A stretch of DNA of 52,724 nucleotides from an uncultured Clostridium sp. (GCA_947646915.1 CANSII010000009.1:1-52724); one strand, 5' to 3'; positions 1 through 9,470 are shown, counted from the stretch's first letter. Made by a program: numbers and translations. Notes: generated by a model not told the origin, from the letters alone.

Positions 1-55
1 GTATACAGAATTTATTTCATATATTCTGCATAAGATATCTGTAACTCGCTTCGCT
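1..55. repeat. Dispersed hairpin repeat, copy 1 (cut by window edge)
   Basis: This is the first of three copies of a roughly 60-bp unit with the pattern CAGAAT...ATTCTG followed by AAGATATCTGTAACTCGCTT. The other copies are at 259-321 and 339-400. The unit has an internal inverted repeat and lies in non-coding DNA. Confidence 0.7.
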
Positions 56-98
56 TATCATTACCTTTTTTAAGGTATTCTGTTTTAAATTATTTAGA

Positions 99-237
99 CA
101 AATAATATTAATTTGAAAAAATGAGTTTGACCTGAGTTTCTATTCTCTTTCACCAATTATAGTGTGTCTCTGTACTTTGAATTTTTAATGTCTTTAACGC
201 CTTGGAAAACGGAATTTTTGAAAATTCATATTATTTG
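99..237. ncRNA. Candidate structured RNA or folded DNA element, copy 1
   Basis: A conserved core of about 90 bp (123-215), containing TAGTGTGTCTCTGTA and TTTAACGCCTT, is enclosed by a 16-bp inverted repeat (99-114 with 222-237, 15 of 16 positions pairing). A second copy of the core at 502-600 is enclosed by a different sequence that also pairs. Conserved pairing with changed sequence is what a structured RNA would show. No known RNA family was recognised, and the transcribed strand is unknown. Confidence 0.4.
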
Positions 238-258
238 GCTTATTTTTTTCTTTTTATT

Positions 259-400
259 GTATACAGAATTTATTTCATATATTCTGCATAAGATATCTGT
301 AACTCGCTTCGCTCGAACAGCTTTTTTTCTTTTCAATGTTTACAGAATTTCTTTCGAAATTCTGTATAAGATATCTGTAACTCGCTTCGCTCGAACAGCT
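259..400. repeat. Two tandem hairpin repeats (copies 2 and 3)
   Basis: Copies at 259-321 and 339-400 share AAGATATCTGTAACTCGCTT followed by CGCTCGAACAGCT. In copy 3 the hairpin is a perfect 10-bp inverted repeat around TTTC (342-365). Both follow the candidate RNA at 99-237, and copy 1 is at the left window edge. An open frame through the region looks like a shadow of the repeats. Confidence 0.75.
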
Positions 401-483
401 ATCTTAATTTTACAATACTTGTCCTAAAAATGCAAGGTGCTTTCTTTTTTAAGTTTTGGTTTTTTATATATAATTAATTATCG

Positions 484-619
484 AAAAAAGATATATATTT
501 TAAGTGAGTTCGACAGTGAGTCGTTATTTTCTTTAATCAATCATAGTGTGTCTCTGTATTTTGATTTTCAGTATCTTAAACGCCTTTGAGAACAGAACTG
601 CAAAATATATATCTTTTTT
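484..619. ncRNA. Candidate structured RNA or folded DNA element, copy 2
   Basis: This is the second copy of the core seen at 123-215. It is flanked by a perfect 18-bp inverted repeat (484-501 with 602-619) whose sequence differs completely from the stem of copy 1. The same GCTTTCTTTTTTAAG tail follows each copy (439-453 and 656-670). A terminator-like hairpin on the plus strand follows at 680-711. Confidence 0.4.
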
Positions 620-679
620 CTAAATAATATTGTTCTGCAAAAACTGAAACTAAAAGCTTTCTTTTTTAAGTAAAAATTA

Positions 680-711
680 AAAGTTCTAATTTTTCTCCTT
701 ATTAGAACTTT
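680..711. terminator. Bidirectional terminator hairpin
   Basis: AAAGTTCTAA (680-689) pairs perfectly with TTAGAACTTT (702-711). A T-run follows on the plus strand and A/T-rich DNA on the other side. It can end the ssb transcript (minus) and any plus-strand RNA from 99-620. Confidence 0.7.
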
Positions 712-755
712 TTTATAATCTATTTAATTTATAAACAATCAATTTTTACAAGCTC

Positions 756-1457
756 CTATACTGCTTGTTCTTTATTTTCTTCATTCTGATTTTGATTTTC
801 TGTTTCTTCAACAACTTCTAGGCTTCCAACTGAAACTTCATATGCTACCCTATTTTCTATTGTTCCATCTTCATGTTTCTTTTCATACATTCTTGATTGA
901 ACTCTTCCTACTATTTTTACTTTTGATCCTACTTCTAAGTTTTGACAAAATCTTGCATTTCTTCCCCATGCAATTGTAGGTATATAGTCTGATTTATTAT
1001 ATGCTCTGTTTACTGCTAATAGTATATCTGCAATTTCTCTTCCAAATGGTGTTTGTCTGTATATAGGTTTCTTACATATGTAACCTAATAATACAACTTC
1101 GTTTGTTATCATGTCTTTTTTTACCATTTCGTTTTCTGATTCTTCTTCTTTTTCTTCAATTTCTATTACATCTTTTGCAAATACTGTAAGTATTAATCTG
1201 TTTTTCTCATTTTCGTAACTATTATATGATCTAAATTGTCCTTTTACTAATAATTTTTTTCCTTCTGATAACATTTCGTCTGTTATTAATCTTTCAGATA
1301 CTGTTATTGGTATCATATCTGCATTTCCACTTAATCTTGGTATTTCTAAGTTAAATACGTAAAAACTTTCTCCATATATTTCATGACTAAAACTTTTTTC
1401 TCCTGTAACTTTTCCAACTAATGTTAAATAGTTGTTTTCTAAATAATTTGTATCCAA
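756..1457 (-). CDS. ssb: Single-stranded DNA-binding protein with two OB folds
   Basis: The 233-residue protein has two successive OB-type domains, about residues 5-100 and 118-220, joined by an acidic linker rich in Glu. The second has the SSB-like pattern ICKKPIYRQTPFGREIADIL...IAWGRNARF...VGRVQSR. The C-terminus is Glu/Gln/Asn-rich but lacks the usual DDDIPF tip. The start is TTG at 1457, with GGGAGG seven bases upstream. Clostridial genomes often carry such a double-OB SSB paralogue beside the housekeeping one, so a specialised role in replication, repair or competence is possible. It is host chromosome and is followed by the 680-711 terminator. Confidence 0.8.
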   Translation of the reverse strand: MDTNYLENNYLTLVGKVTGEKSFSHEIYGESFYVFNLEIPRLSGNADMIPITVSERLITDEMLSEGKKLLVKGQFRSYNSYENEKNRLILTVFAKDVIEIEEKEEESENEMVKKDMITNEVVLLGYICKKPIYRQTPFGREIADILLAVNRAYNKSDYIPTIAWGRNARFCQNLEVGSKVKIVGRVQSRMYEKKHEDGTIENRVAYEVSVGSLEVVEETENQNQNEENKEQAV

Positions 1458-1809
1458 TTTTTTTCCTCCCTTATTTTTTATCTTTATGTTTTCTTATCAC
1501 TTTCTACATTTCTTATTATACACTATTTTTTTGGTTTTGTCTACATAAAAAGTTAATTTTATTTAAAATATGCAGATTTTTCCATATATTTTTAAATTAT
1601 TTCTTTTATTATATTTTATATTACTCTTCTTAATTATATACACTTTTTCCAATTTTATACATTTTTTCTATTATATTTGCCATCTTTGTTAAAAATTATA
1701 ATTGTTCTCTTTTTAACCAAAAACTAATTGCGGTTACTTTTTTGTTGGTATACTCAAAAACACAAGTTTTTCTATATATTTACAACTAATTTTTTATTTT
1801 CCTTGTTTA
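1458..1809. other. AT-rich intergenic region
   Basis: About 350 bp separate the PdaB-like gene from ssb. No open frame with a ribosome site was seen. Several TATAAT-like and TTTTT tracts occur, but no promoter stands out. It presumably holds the ssb promoter and the end of the pdaB-like transcript. Confidence 0.5.
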
Positions 1810-2586
1810 TTATGTATTTGATATTTGAGTTCCTGCAGAATTTATTTTATAATTTTCTTTATATATTAAATCTGACACAGGTATAATTTTAAATCCTTTT
1901 TTCTTTATATTTTTTATTATCATATCTAATGAATCTGCTGTATGTTTCGTTCCATTGTGCATTAATATTATATCTCCTGATGATATTTTATTATTTAATC
2001 TATTCCACATCTCTTCTCCTGTAAGTCCTGTATAATCTAATGTATCTAAATTCCATTGTATTGGAAAATATCCTTTATCTTTTGCTGCTTTTATAACTAT
2101 ATTATTATATTCTCCATATGGAGCTCTATATAAATTTGTTCTTTTTCCAGTTACTTTTTCTATTTTATCATTACTGTCTTCTATTTCTTTTACATTTTTT
2201 TCATAGTTTAAATTGTTTACATGAGGATGTGTGTTGCTATGACTTCCAATTTCGTGTCCTGCTTCATTTATTTTTTTCACATATTCAGGAAATTTTTCTA
2301 TCCAGTCTCCTACCATAAAGAATGTTATTTTTACTTCATTATTTTTTAATACTTCTAATATTTTATCTACATCATCTGCATTCCAAGCACAATTCATTGT
2401 TAATGATACATTCTTTTCTTCTGTTTTTACATTATATATGGGTAACAATTTCTCTGCATTAGTTGATGCTTCTACAGATTCTTTTTTTGCAAAGCTTATA
2501 TTGCTTGCTATATAAAATAATAAAACCACTGTTACTATTGATACTAAATATGTATAAATTTTTTCTTTATTAAATACAAAAAACAT
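1810..2586 (-). CDS. PdaB-like sporulation polysaccharide deacetylase
   Basis: The protein has a membrane anchor (about residues 9-28) followed by a NodB-homology domain that resembles PdaB, which acts on spore-cortex or cell-wall glycans. Visible motifs are SLTMNCAWNADD (motif 1), GSHSNTHPH (metal-binding H-x3-H), RAPYGEY and IILMHNG. The motif-1 catalytic Asp of typical NodB enzymes is Asn here (TMNCAW where PdaB has TFDAAW), so activity may be altered. The start is the ATG at 2586, preceded by AGGTGG; that site lies inside a hairpin (about 2590-2625) which could also end the upstream gene. A sporulation gene near cwlD fits a spore-forming host. Confidence 0.8.
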   Translation of the reverse strand: MFFVFNKEKIYTYLVSIVTVVLLFYIASNISFAKKESVEASTNAEKLLPIYNVKTEEKNVSLTMNCAWNADDVDKILEVLKNNEVKITFFMVGDWIEKFPEYVKKINEAGHEIGSHSNTHPHVNNLNYEKNVKEIEDSNDKIEKVTGKRTNLYRAPYGEYNNIVIKAAKDKGYFPIQWNLDTLDYTGLTGEEMWNRLNNKISSGDIILMHNGTKHTADSLDMIIKNIKKKGFKIIPVSDLIYKENYKINSAGTQISNT

Positions 2587-2648
2587 AAAACCACCTAACA
2601 TATTTATATGTTTAAGTGGTTTTATATATTCATATTATATGTATTATT

Positions 2649-5327
2649 CTATAATTCATAATAATCATCTATATCAATTTGAGGTTGTTGCTGTTTTTTT
2701 ATTTTGATTTTTTCTATTTTATCTACAATATTTTTTTCAATTAAACCAGTTTCTTTTGCTTTTATTAAAGCTGACATTGTCTCTTCATCCAGTTGATCTT
2801 TTAATTCATATATTGCACTATCTATTAATGCTATTTTTACATCATCTACTTTATCCCAACCAACATATTCCTTATTTTTATCATCTTCTACTGCAAGAAC
2901 TGTTTTTTGACCTGGATACTCTTTTTCTATATCTGATAATTTTTCTCCATTATTAAATACTTGTACTTGTCCATCATCATTAACAACTGCTATTTTTCCA
3001 ACTTCAAATTCAGTTGTTCCTGTATTTTTATAATTTCCTGTTGTTCCTTTTTCATTTGCTTGAGTATTTACATCTCCTTCTTCCATAATAAATTTTGAAT
3101 CAATACCAATATCTAAGATATCTATCATTGCGTTTTCAAAATCTACCATTTCAGGTGCTTGCACTTCTGATTCTTCAAAATTACCTTGTTCAATATCTAC
3201 TTGTTCATAATTTGGTATGTCAACTTCTGTTTTGTTTTCTTCTTGTTTATTTTCATTTGCAATACTTTCATTTTCTTGTTTATTATCTTGATTTTCATTT
3301 ACAATGCTTTCATTTTCTTGTTTATTCTCTGTTTCTACTTCATCTTGTTTCATTGCAAATGGATTTTTTATATTCAAATCTCCAAAGATTTTACTGCTTC
3401 CATCTAACTCTGCAATTGTAATATTACTATTATCTAATGTTGCTGATTTTTCTGTAATTTCTTTACTATTTTGTTTTGAAACAAATTGATCATTTAATGA
3501 TTTAGCTGCAAATCCTAAAGCAGATAGTCCAACAACACCTACAGCTCCAATAATTAATTTCTTTTTATACTTCTTTAATCCTTCAGAAACTTTAGCTTTT
3601 AATGTTCCTTCTTTACTTTCAGCCTTTAATTTCTTAATTTTTTTAAATTGTTCACCAATTGCTTTAAATTTTTCTGATGCTACTAATTTATAATATTTAG
3701 CATTTGTTTTTGCATTTTTTAAAAATTTTTCTCTTTCATATTTTTTGTCAGCTTTTTTAGAGTATTTAAATTCTTCTTTTATATTTGCAGGTAATTTCCT
3801 ATTTTCTTTTTCATAATTTTTAAATAATTTCAATACTCGTTTTTCATTTTTATCATCTACTTTTTGTCTGTCTTTTATTCCTTCATTTATAACTAACTTA
3901 TCTATTTTTTTATTAATACTATTCCTTATTGCTTTAAAAATCTTTATATTTCTTTTTGCTTTTGAACTATTTTTTTCTTCTCCAGGATTTCCTAATAACA
4001 TTTTTCTTTCTTCTTCACTATAGTTGTCTTCATTTTCAAGTTCCATTTCTGCAAATTCATGCTGAACATTTTTCTCAAAAGCTTCAATTTGTTTTTGAAG
4101 TTCTTGTTCTTGTTTTTGTTTTTCTAACTCTTCATTGTTAATATTTGGTGCTTCTTGCATATTGAGAGTTTGATTTTCTGCTTGTTCTTTTTCTTCTTGT
4201 GCTATTATATTTTTAATGGCTTGATCTATAGGATCTTTTGTATCATTTTCTTGACTTTCTACTTTTTCTCCTCTTGAAAACGCTCTTAATTTATTTATTA
4301 TTTCTTCTTTTTTTGCTTCTTCTTCAAGTAATTTAGTTTGTTCTTGTTTTATTTCTTCAACTAATGGAATAGTTTCTTTTACAAATGAAACACCTTCTAT
4401 TGTTGCATATAAATTTTTTCTTGCTTTTAAAGCATCCTCTATAACTTTTCTTCTATACTTACTATTTTTTGTCTTATAAAGAGAATAATTTATGTCTTTA
4501 ATTCCTAGTCGTTCAAGCTTTTTAATTTTTTCTTCCATAATGTTCTTTTCATATTCTTTCTTACTTTCTCCCAACTGTCTATCTCTATCTGGCACTAAAA
4601 ACATTAAAGCATATTCTAATCTTTTAACTGACTCAAATTTTCCTATAGATTCGTCTATTCTCTGTAATGCTAAATATGGTATAATAGGCATATTCTTAAT
4701 TAATTTTTTAATTATGTTCTTTTCATTTCCTAATTCAGGATATGTTGAAAAAAAATCTTTCATATGATACTGAACCATACCCTTAATAAAGCCTTTACGA
4801 TCATTTGGTATAAATTCTCCATCTCTATTATAGAGAGTTATTCCTTCTCCGTTAAAATCTATATTTGCTTTAGTAACATCTGCTTCATTTACTAAAAATA
4901 AGTCATTATTAAAAATACTTAAACTATACTTTTCTAATAAAGGTTCAGAAATTATACCATTTGCTGCTGTTTCCATAACTGTACTCTGTTCTTCAGCAGT
5001 TAATACTAATTTTTCTTTTTTAGCTCTTCCTTTTCTATCAGTTACTATATTATCAGTATAAAATACTTTATCTTGATATTCTTTTTTTTCTTCTTTTTCT
5101 TCTTTTTTGTTATTGTTCTTATCTCCATAATCGTCTAGATTTGTTCCAAAAAACTCTGATGCATTCACAGCTTTTCCCTTAATATATATTCTATAATCAT
5201 TCTCATCATTATCAACTCTATTATCCATAGCTTTTTTTAAAAGTTCTTCAGGAGTAACTACTGTTTTATTAGTTTTTCCTACATTTACATAATTCTTTCT
5301 TCTATAATTTTTTCTTGGCATATTCAT
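2649..5327 (-). CDS. Large unknown membrane protein, charged, one span
   Basis: The 892-residue protein matches no family I recognise. The first 580 residues are very rich in Lys and Glu, with coiled-coil-like stretches (about 330-440) and a basic Lys-rich segment just before one hydrophobic span at about residues 587-609. The C-terminal 280 residues are acidic and include near-repeats of NENQDNKQENESI type. The layout suggests a cytoplasmic N-terminal domain, one membrane helix and an exposed C-terminal domain. The ATG at 5327 has GGAG four bases upstream; a second in-frame ATG (5321, MPRKNY) has better spacing. It lies between cwlD and the pdaB-like gene on the host chromosome. Confidence 0.75.
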   Translation of the reverse strand: MNMPRKNYRRKNYVNVGKTNKTVVTPEELLKKAMDNRVDNDENDYRIYIKGKAVNASEFFGTNLDDYGDKNNNKKEEKEEKKEYQDKVFYTDNIVTDRKGRAKKEKLVLTAEEQSTVMETAANGIISEPLLEKYSLSIFNNDLFLVNEADVTKANIDFNGEGITLYNRDGEFIPNDRKGFIKGMVQYHMKDFFSTYPELGNEKNIIKKLIKNMPIIPYLALQRIDESIGKFESVKRLEYALMFLVPDRDRQLGESKKEYEKNIMEEKIKKLERLGIKDINYSLYKTKNSKYRRKVIEDALKARKNLYATIEGVSFVKETIPLVEEIKQEQTKLLEEEAKKEEIINKLRAFSRGEKVESQENDTKDPIDQAIKNIIAQEEKEQAENQTLNMQEAPNINNEELEKQKQEQELQKQIEAFEKNVQHEFAEMELENEDNYSEEERKMLLGNPGEEKNSSKAKRNIKIFKAIRNSINKKIDKLVINEGIKDRQKVDDKNEKRVLKLFKNYEKENRKLPANIKEEFKYSKKADKKYEREKFLKNAKTNAKYYKLVASEKFKAIGEQFKKIKKLKAESKEGTLKAKVSEGLKKYKKKLIIGAVGVVGLSALGFAAKSLNDQFVSKQNSKEITEKSATLDNSNITIAELDGSSKIFGDLNIKNPFAMKQDEVETENKQENESIVNENQDNKQENESIANENKQEENKTEVDIPNYEQVDIEQGNFEESEVQAPEMVDFENAMIDILDIGIDSKFIMEEGDVNTQANEKGTTGNYKNTGTTEFEVGKIAVVNDDGQVQVFNNGEKLSDIEKEYPGQKTVLAVEDDKNKEYVGWDKVDDVKIALIDSAIYELKDQLDEETMSALIKAKETGLIEKNIVDKIEKIKIKKQQQPQIDIDDYYEL

Positions 5328-5457
5328 CCATCTCCTTTTTATAAATATACATTACCTTTTATATTATAACAGATAATTTTACATTTTGCAACATTTTATG
5401 TATACTTTTTTATTTTTTTGTTATTTTTAGTAAATTTATTGTATCATTTATAAAAAA

Positions 5458-5503
5458 AATGTAAACCCTATTTTTAGCTTTAAAGCAATAAAAGGCTTAC
5501 ATT
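5458..5503 (-). terminator. Terminator downstream of cwlD
   Basis: AATGTAAGCC pairs with GGTTTACATT (9 of 10 positions, on the minus strand), followed by eight Ts. It lies just past the cwlD stop. Confidence 0.7.
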
Positions 5504-5559
5504 TATTACGGTTTATCATGTTTACAATTTATTAAAAAAATATTAAATTTATATTACAT

Positions 5560-6111
5560 TTAATTTACATTATTAAAATATTCTATAATTCCAGTATAAA
5601 TACCCCATGCTAGCTTATTTTGATAATCATCAGTCAATAATAATTTTTCTTCCTCAATATTTGATAAAAAACCACACTCAACAATAGAAATAGGAATCTC
5701 AACATGTTTCATTATATATACTGTATCTAATTTCATAGCAATTCTCTTATTTTCTTTTTGAAGTGCGTCATTCAAGCTTGATTGAAGAAATTTTGCTAAA
5801 CTCATACTATCTTCATTTGTACCATTATAAAAGCACTGCCATCCCCAATATTGTTGTTGAGGTATTTTATTTAGATGTATGCTTACAAAAATATCTGCAC
5901 TAGAACTATTTCCTATTTTTACTCTATTTCTAATATCTGATATTTTCTTTTCTTTTAAAGTCTGTTTATCCAAATCATAAATTGCTTTTTCATCAGAACG
6001 TGTTAAAATAACTGTACAACCACTCTGTTCCAACAGATTTTGAACCTTTAGAGCAATTTTTAAATTAGTTTCAGCTTCTGTTGTCCCAGAACTACTTTGA
6101 GCACCCTCATC
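5560..6111 (-). pseudogene. cwlD: CwlD amidase, 3' part (interrupted by the element)
   Basis: This is the C-terminal three quarters of an N-acetylmuramoyl-L-alanine amidase (Amidase_3 family) closest to CwlD, the enzyme needed to make muramic delta-lactam in the spore cortex. In frame from the core it reads DEGAQSSSGTTEAETNL, then VILTRSDE, ADIFVSIHLNKIP (zinc His), LDTVYIMKHVEIP and VECGFLSNIEEE (catalytic Glu). The first zinc His (GHG) lies 43 kb away at 49.6 kb, so this fragment cannot be active alone. Upstream of the core the frame runs into element DNA. The first in-frame start-like codon is the TTG at 6033, without a ribosome site. Confidence 0.92.
6107..6111. other. attL core (TCATC)
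   Basis: This is the left junction of the ICE. The flank AGCACCC-TCATC is host cwlD and GCCAAGTCGC on the right is element. The same five bases occur at attR (49604-49608), also preceded by AGCACC. Exchange here joins codon GAT of the 5' piece to GAG GGT GCT of the 3' piece. Confidence 0.88.
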
Positions 6112-6128
6112 GCCAAGTCGCTTTTCAA

Positions 6129-6137
6129 TAACCCTAA
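6129..6137. repeat. Left arm of attP inverted repeat
   Basis: TAACCCTAA at 6129-6137 is the exact reverse complement of TTAGGGTTA at 49581-49589. In the excised circle the two arms would flank the core almost symmetrically (17 and 14 bases away), as expected for attP arms bound by a large serine recombinase dimer. Confidence 0.6.
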
Positions 6138-6142
6138 AATTT

Positions 6143-7660
6143 CTAAAAATTAAAGATAATACTTACCGTTTTATCTTCGCCTATTTCAATTCTATTTATT
6201 AATTGTTTCATTATATTATTGTCAAAATTTTCAGCTGTTTTAAATTCTTTTACAATGCTTACTAATTTTTCAATAGATATTTTGTCTTTATTTTCTTCTT
6301 TTAGTTCTTCTATTTTATTTTCAATTTCTTTCTCTTTAGATTTTAATGTAGCATATTGATTCTTAAATTCTTCAATGTTAATATTTTGTTCCAATTTTTT
6401 GTTATATAAAATTCTTATATCATTTTCAAGTTTTAGCTTTTGATTCTGTAATTTTAATTGCATTTTATAATTATCATTATTCTTTTTATATTCTGCAATT
6501 ACTTTTTCTAACTTTTCTTCAAAGTTAAATACAGATAATTTTTTATTAAGTGTTGAAGTAACAATATTATTTAAGACTTTTTCAGAGATTGTATAACCTT
6601 TATCACATATACTAGGAAATCTATACACCATTCTACATTTATAATACCAACATTTCTGAGGATTTGCTAATCGTTTATTATGTATTTTCGTTCTAGCTCT
6701 GCTTTTATACTGCATCCTTGATCCACATTCTTTGCAAAACACTAAGTCTTTTAACAAATATTTATATTCTTGTTTAGGTTTATAGTATTTACTTTTAAGC
6801 ATTTCTTGAACTTTATAAAATGTTTCTTTATCAATTATAGCCTCGTGTGTATCTTCTTTTATAATCCAATCCTTTCTAGGAGTCTTTTTTGTTTTTTTAG
6901 TAATATAATCTGTTTCAAATTTATTTAAAACTAATGCTCCAATATAAGAAGGATCTTTTAGTATTCTTCCAACAGTATCATTTCGCCACTCATTAACTTT
7001 AACTTTTTGTCCTTTATATTTTTTGGGAGTATCTATTTTTCTTTTAGTTAGCTCTTTTGCTATTTGTCCCTGAGAATACCCTTCTAAATACATTTTAAAA
7101 ATCAGTCTAACATTATCTACAACATTATTATCTATAATCAATTTATATTTGTCTTGTTCATCTTTTTTATACCCATAAGGAGTACAATGTTGCACAAATT
7201 TTCCTTCTTCTTTTTTGCTTTTTATTACAGATTTGATTTTTTTAGAAACATCTTTTAAGTAGGATTGATTTATTATACCTTTTAGCATAATTGTATCATC
7301 TATTTCGTATCTTTCTCCACTATCTATAAAGTCATTAATTGCTATAAATCTTACATCATTATCAGGGAAGAAAACCTCGGTATAATAACCTGTTTTATTT
7401 TTATCTCTTGTCAATCTTGATAAGTCTTTTACAATAAGCATATCTATTTTACTTTTTAAAATATCAAAAATCATTTCATTTAAGGCAGGTCTTGAGTCTA
7501 AAATTCCTGACCATCCATTATCAATATATTCTTTAACAACATTGAAATTATTTTTTCTAGCATAATTCAAAATTATATCTCTTTGTGCTGAAATACTGTT
7601 ATTAGGATTGTCATCTTCTTTAGATAATCTTAAATAAATTCCTGCTTTGTATTCTTTCAT
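6143..7660 (-). CDS. Large serine recombinase (intact), likely integrase/excisionase
   Basis: The 505-residue protein has a resolvase domain (about 1-150) with catalytic Ser13 in YLRLSKEDD, SISAQRD and the Arg-rich KDLSRLTRD motif. A Recombinase domain follows (about 160-270; YGYKKDEQDKYKL, GALVLNKFETDYI), then a zinc-ribbon domain starting FCKECGSRMQYKS and a long coiled coil near 370-470. Length and order are typical of TnpX/phiC31-type integrases. It is the last gene before attL; the ATG at 7660 overlaps the previous stop (TAATG), so the two recombinases are coupled. It probably catalyses exchange at the cwlD core. Confidence 0.93.
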   Translation of the reverse strand: MKEYKAGIYLRLSKEDDNPNNSISAQRDIILNYARKNNFNVVKEYIDNGWSGILDSRPALNEMIFDILKSKIDMLIVKDLSRLTRDKNKTGYYTEVFFPDNDVRFIAINDFIDSGERYEIDDTIMLKGIINQSYLKDVSKKIKSVIKSKKEEGKFVQHCTPYGYKKDEQDKYKLIIDNNVVDNVRLIFKMYLEGYSQGQIAKELTKRKIDTPKKYKGQKVKVNEWRNDTVGRILKDPSYIGALVLNKFETDYITKKTKKTPRKDWIIKEDTHEAIIDKETFYKVQEMLKSKYYKPKQEYKYLLKDLVFCKECGSRMQYKSRARTKIHNKRLANPQKCWYYKCRMVYRFPSICDKGYTISEKVLNNIVTSTLNKKLSVFNFEEKLEKVIAEYKKNNDNYKMQLKLQNQKLKLENDIRILYNKKLEQNINIEEFKNQYATLKSKEKEIENKIEELKEENKDKISIEKLVSIVKEFKTAENFDNNIMKQLINRIEIGEDKTVSIIFNF

Positions 7661-9232
7661 TATAGTTTACCTATAACATCATATCTGTAATTTATAAATA
7701 TTTGATTATCTTTATTTATTTCAATATTGTATAAAAGTTCAGATAATTTTTCTGATGTCCAATCTTCAATATTTTTTAATTTTGAAATGATTTCTAATAA
7801 TTCATCTTTACTTATTGTTGGTTTTTCTTCTCTCTGTTTTATAAGTTTGTTTATTTCAGATTTTAAAGTATTTCTTCTTTCTACTTCAGATTGATAGAAT
7901 CTTCTGTAATCTTCTTCTTCAATAATATTGTTTGAATAATCTTCATATAAAGAACTTATAGCTGTGTCTGTTTTTGATAATTTTTGATTTAACATCTTTA
8001 TTTGGTTATCTAATACATAGGTAGTTGATTTTTCAAATTCTTTAAGTGTTATTTCTTCAAGTCTTTCATTATTAATAATATTATTAACTTTTTTTGTTAT
8101 ACTTGAAGTAATAATATTTCTTAAAACTTCTTCCTTAATTGATTTACTTTTTCTTTCACATTCTCTATTTTTACCTTTTTTCAAAGAACAACTACATACT
8201 ATTATTTTACTTCTTATATTGCCGTAATTATCTCTTTTTATTTTTAAGGTCATTTTATTGCCACATTCTTTACAATATACTAATCCATTTAATAGCCATT
8301 CAAACTTATTATTGTTCTTAGCCTTTTTTCGTAAATTTATTTTAACTTGTACTCTATCAAAAAGTGCTTTATCAATTATAGCCTCGTGTGTATTTAATGC
8401 AATTTTCCAATCATCTCTAGGCACAAGTTTTACTTTTTTAGACTTATAACTTAAATTAAGTTTCTTTCCATATTCAGTATTTCCAATATAATATTGACTT
8501 TGTAAAATTCTTTTTACAGCCTCACTTCTCCAATTATACTCTGAGCCACTCTTAGAATTTCCATAGTCATAATAACCGAGGGCAATATATTTTTTCCTTT
8601 TTTAATGTATCTGCAATATATTTATAAGTTTTACCATTATCAAACATAGTAAATATTCTTTTTACTATCATAGCTCTTTCAGGCACTATTATTAAATGAT
8701 TCTTGTCCTTCGGATCTTTTCTATACCCATAAGGAGCAAGCGAGGCTAAAAATAAACCTTTATCTTTCCTAGCCCAAACACTACTTTTTACTTTTCTTGA
8801 AATGTCTTTACTATACCAATCATTTATTAAAGTTTTGAATTGTATCATATCATTATTAGAATTTTTTATGTATGTATCAACATTATCTAAAACTGAAATA
8901 TATCTTATATTGTTTTCTAAAAAGTATTTTTCTATATAAAAATTTGCCTCAAAGCTATTTCTTGAAAGTCTTGATAAATCCTTTGTAATAATAGCATTTA
9001 TTAAACCTTTTTCACAATCTGCTAACATTCTTTGAAATGAAGGTCTATCAGTATTTAACCCTGTATAACCATCATCAATGTAAAAATCAATTAACTCAAA
9101 TTCTTCTCCTAGTTCTTCTACTTTTCGTGTAATTATACTTCTCTGACTACTTATACTATCACTTTCTTCTTTATCGCCATCCTCTCTTGATAATCTTAAA
9201 TATCCTGCTACTTTATATAAACTATTACTCAA
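7660..9232 (-). pseudogene. Second large serine recombinase, frameshifted
   Basis: The N-terminal part (9232-8567) has catalytic Ser15 in YLRLSRED, SISSQRS and TKDLSRLSRN. The rest (to 7660) continues in another frame with WRSEAVKRIL, YYIGNTEYG, HEAIIDKALF, a zinc ribbon (YCKECGNKM) and a coiled coil. The frames rejoin if one base is removed from the six-T run at 8590-8595, giving KKEKYIALGYYDYGNS. This could be a true mutation, slippage-based switching or a sequencing error. The start is preceded by AAAGGAGGG. If repaired, it would pair with the 505-residue recombinase, as in elements that use two serine recombinases. Confidence 0.85.
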
Positions 9233-9285
9233 ATTAGTTGCCCTCCTTTCAAAAGAATAACAACTAATCTTTTGCAGTTATTCAT

Positions 9286-9318
9286 ATTATATAGTATTTA
9301 TTTATAAAATCCAAACCC
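9286..9318 (-). promoter_or_regulatory. ICE-type promoter of recombinase operon (copy D)
   Basis: On the minus strand GGGTTTGGATTTT (9318-9306) is followed by TATAAT (9291-9286), the layout found upstream of four other element operons. The leader that follows holds a 14-bp sequence (9265-9278) repeated inverted at the other end of the element (49556-49569). Confidence 0.75.
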
Positions 9319-9332
9319 AAAAAAGAAAGCTG

Positions 9333-9470
9333 TTATCGTATTTTCTCGTTAATTTTTTCTAAAGCATATCTAACAAAAATGTCATAAATATTATCATTGC
9401 TTGTATTTTCTTTAGTTTGTGTTATTACAATATACTCTTGACCTTCAATGTTATAAACTTCTCTTTCCAT
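9333..9470 (-). CDS. TnpW-like small protein
   Basis: This is a 45-residue protein with start ATG at 9470 and GGAG eight bases upstream. Its sequence (EVYNIEGQEYIVITQT near the N-terminus, YALEKINEK at the C-terminus) has the look of TnpW, the small protein next to serine recombinases in Tn4451-like elements: a short beta-hairpin-like part followed by a helix. It lies directly before the recombinases and could act as a directionality or accessory factor. The family call rests on size, context and a weak pattern. Confidence 0.55.
   Translation of the reverse strand: MEREVYNIEGQEYIVITQTKENTSNDNIYDIFVRYALEKINEKIR

Noticed and set aside
164..427. Open frame on the plus strand through the left repeats
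   Set aside because: It follows the repeat units, has no good ribosome site and its residues simply reflect AT-rich hairpin DNA.
3095..3421. Long plus-strand frames opposite the 892-residue gene and similar frames opposite other genes
   Set aside because: They are mirror frames of low-complexity Glu/Asn-rich coding DNA, without ribosome sites or family motifs.
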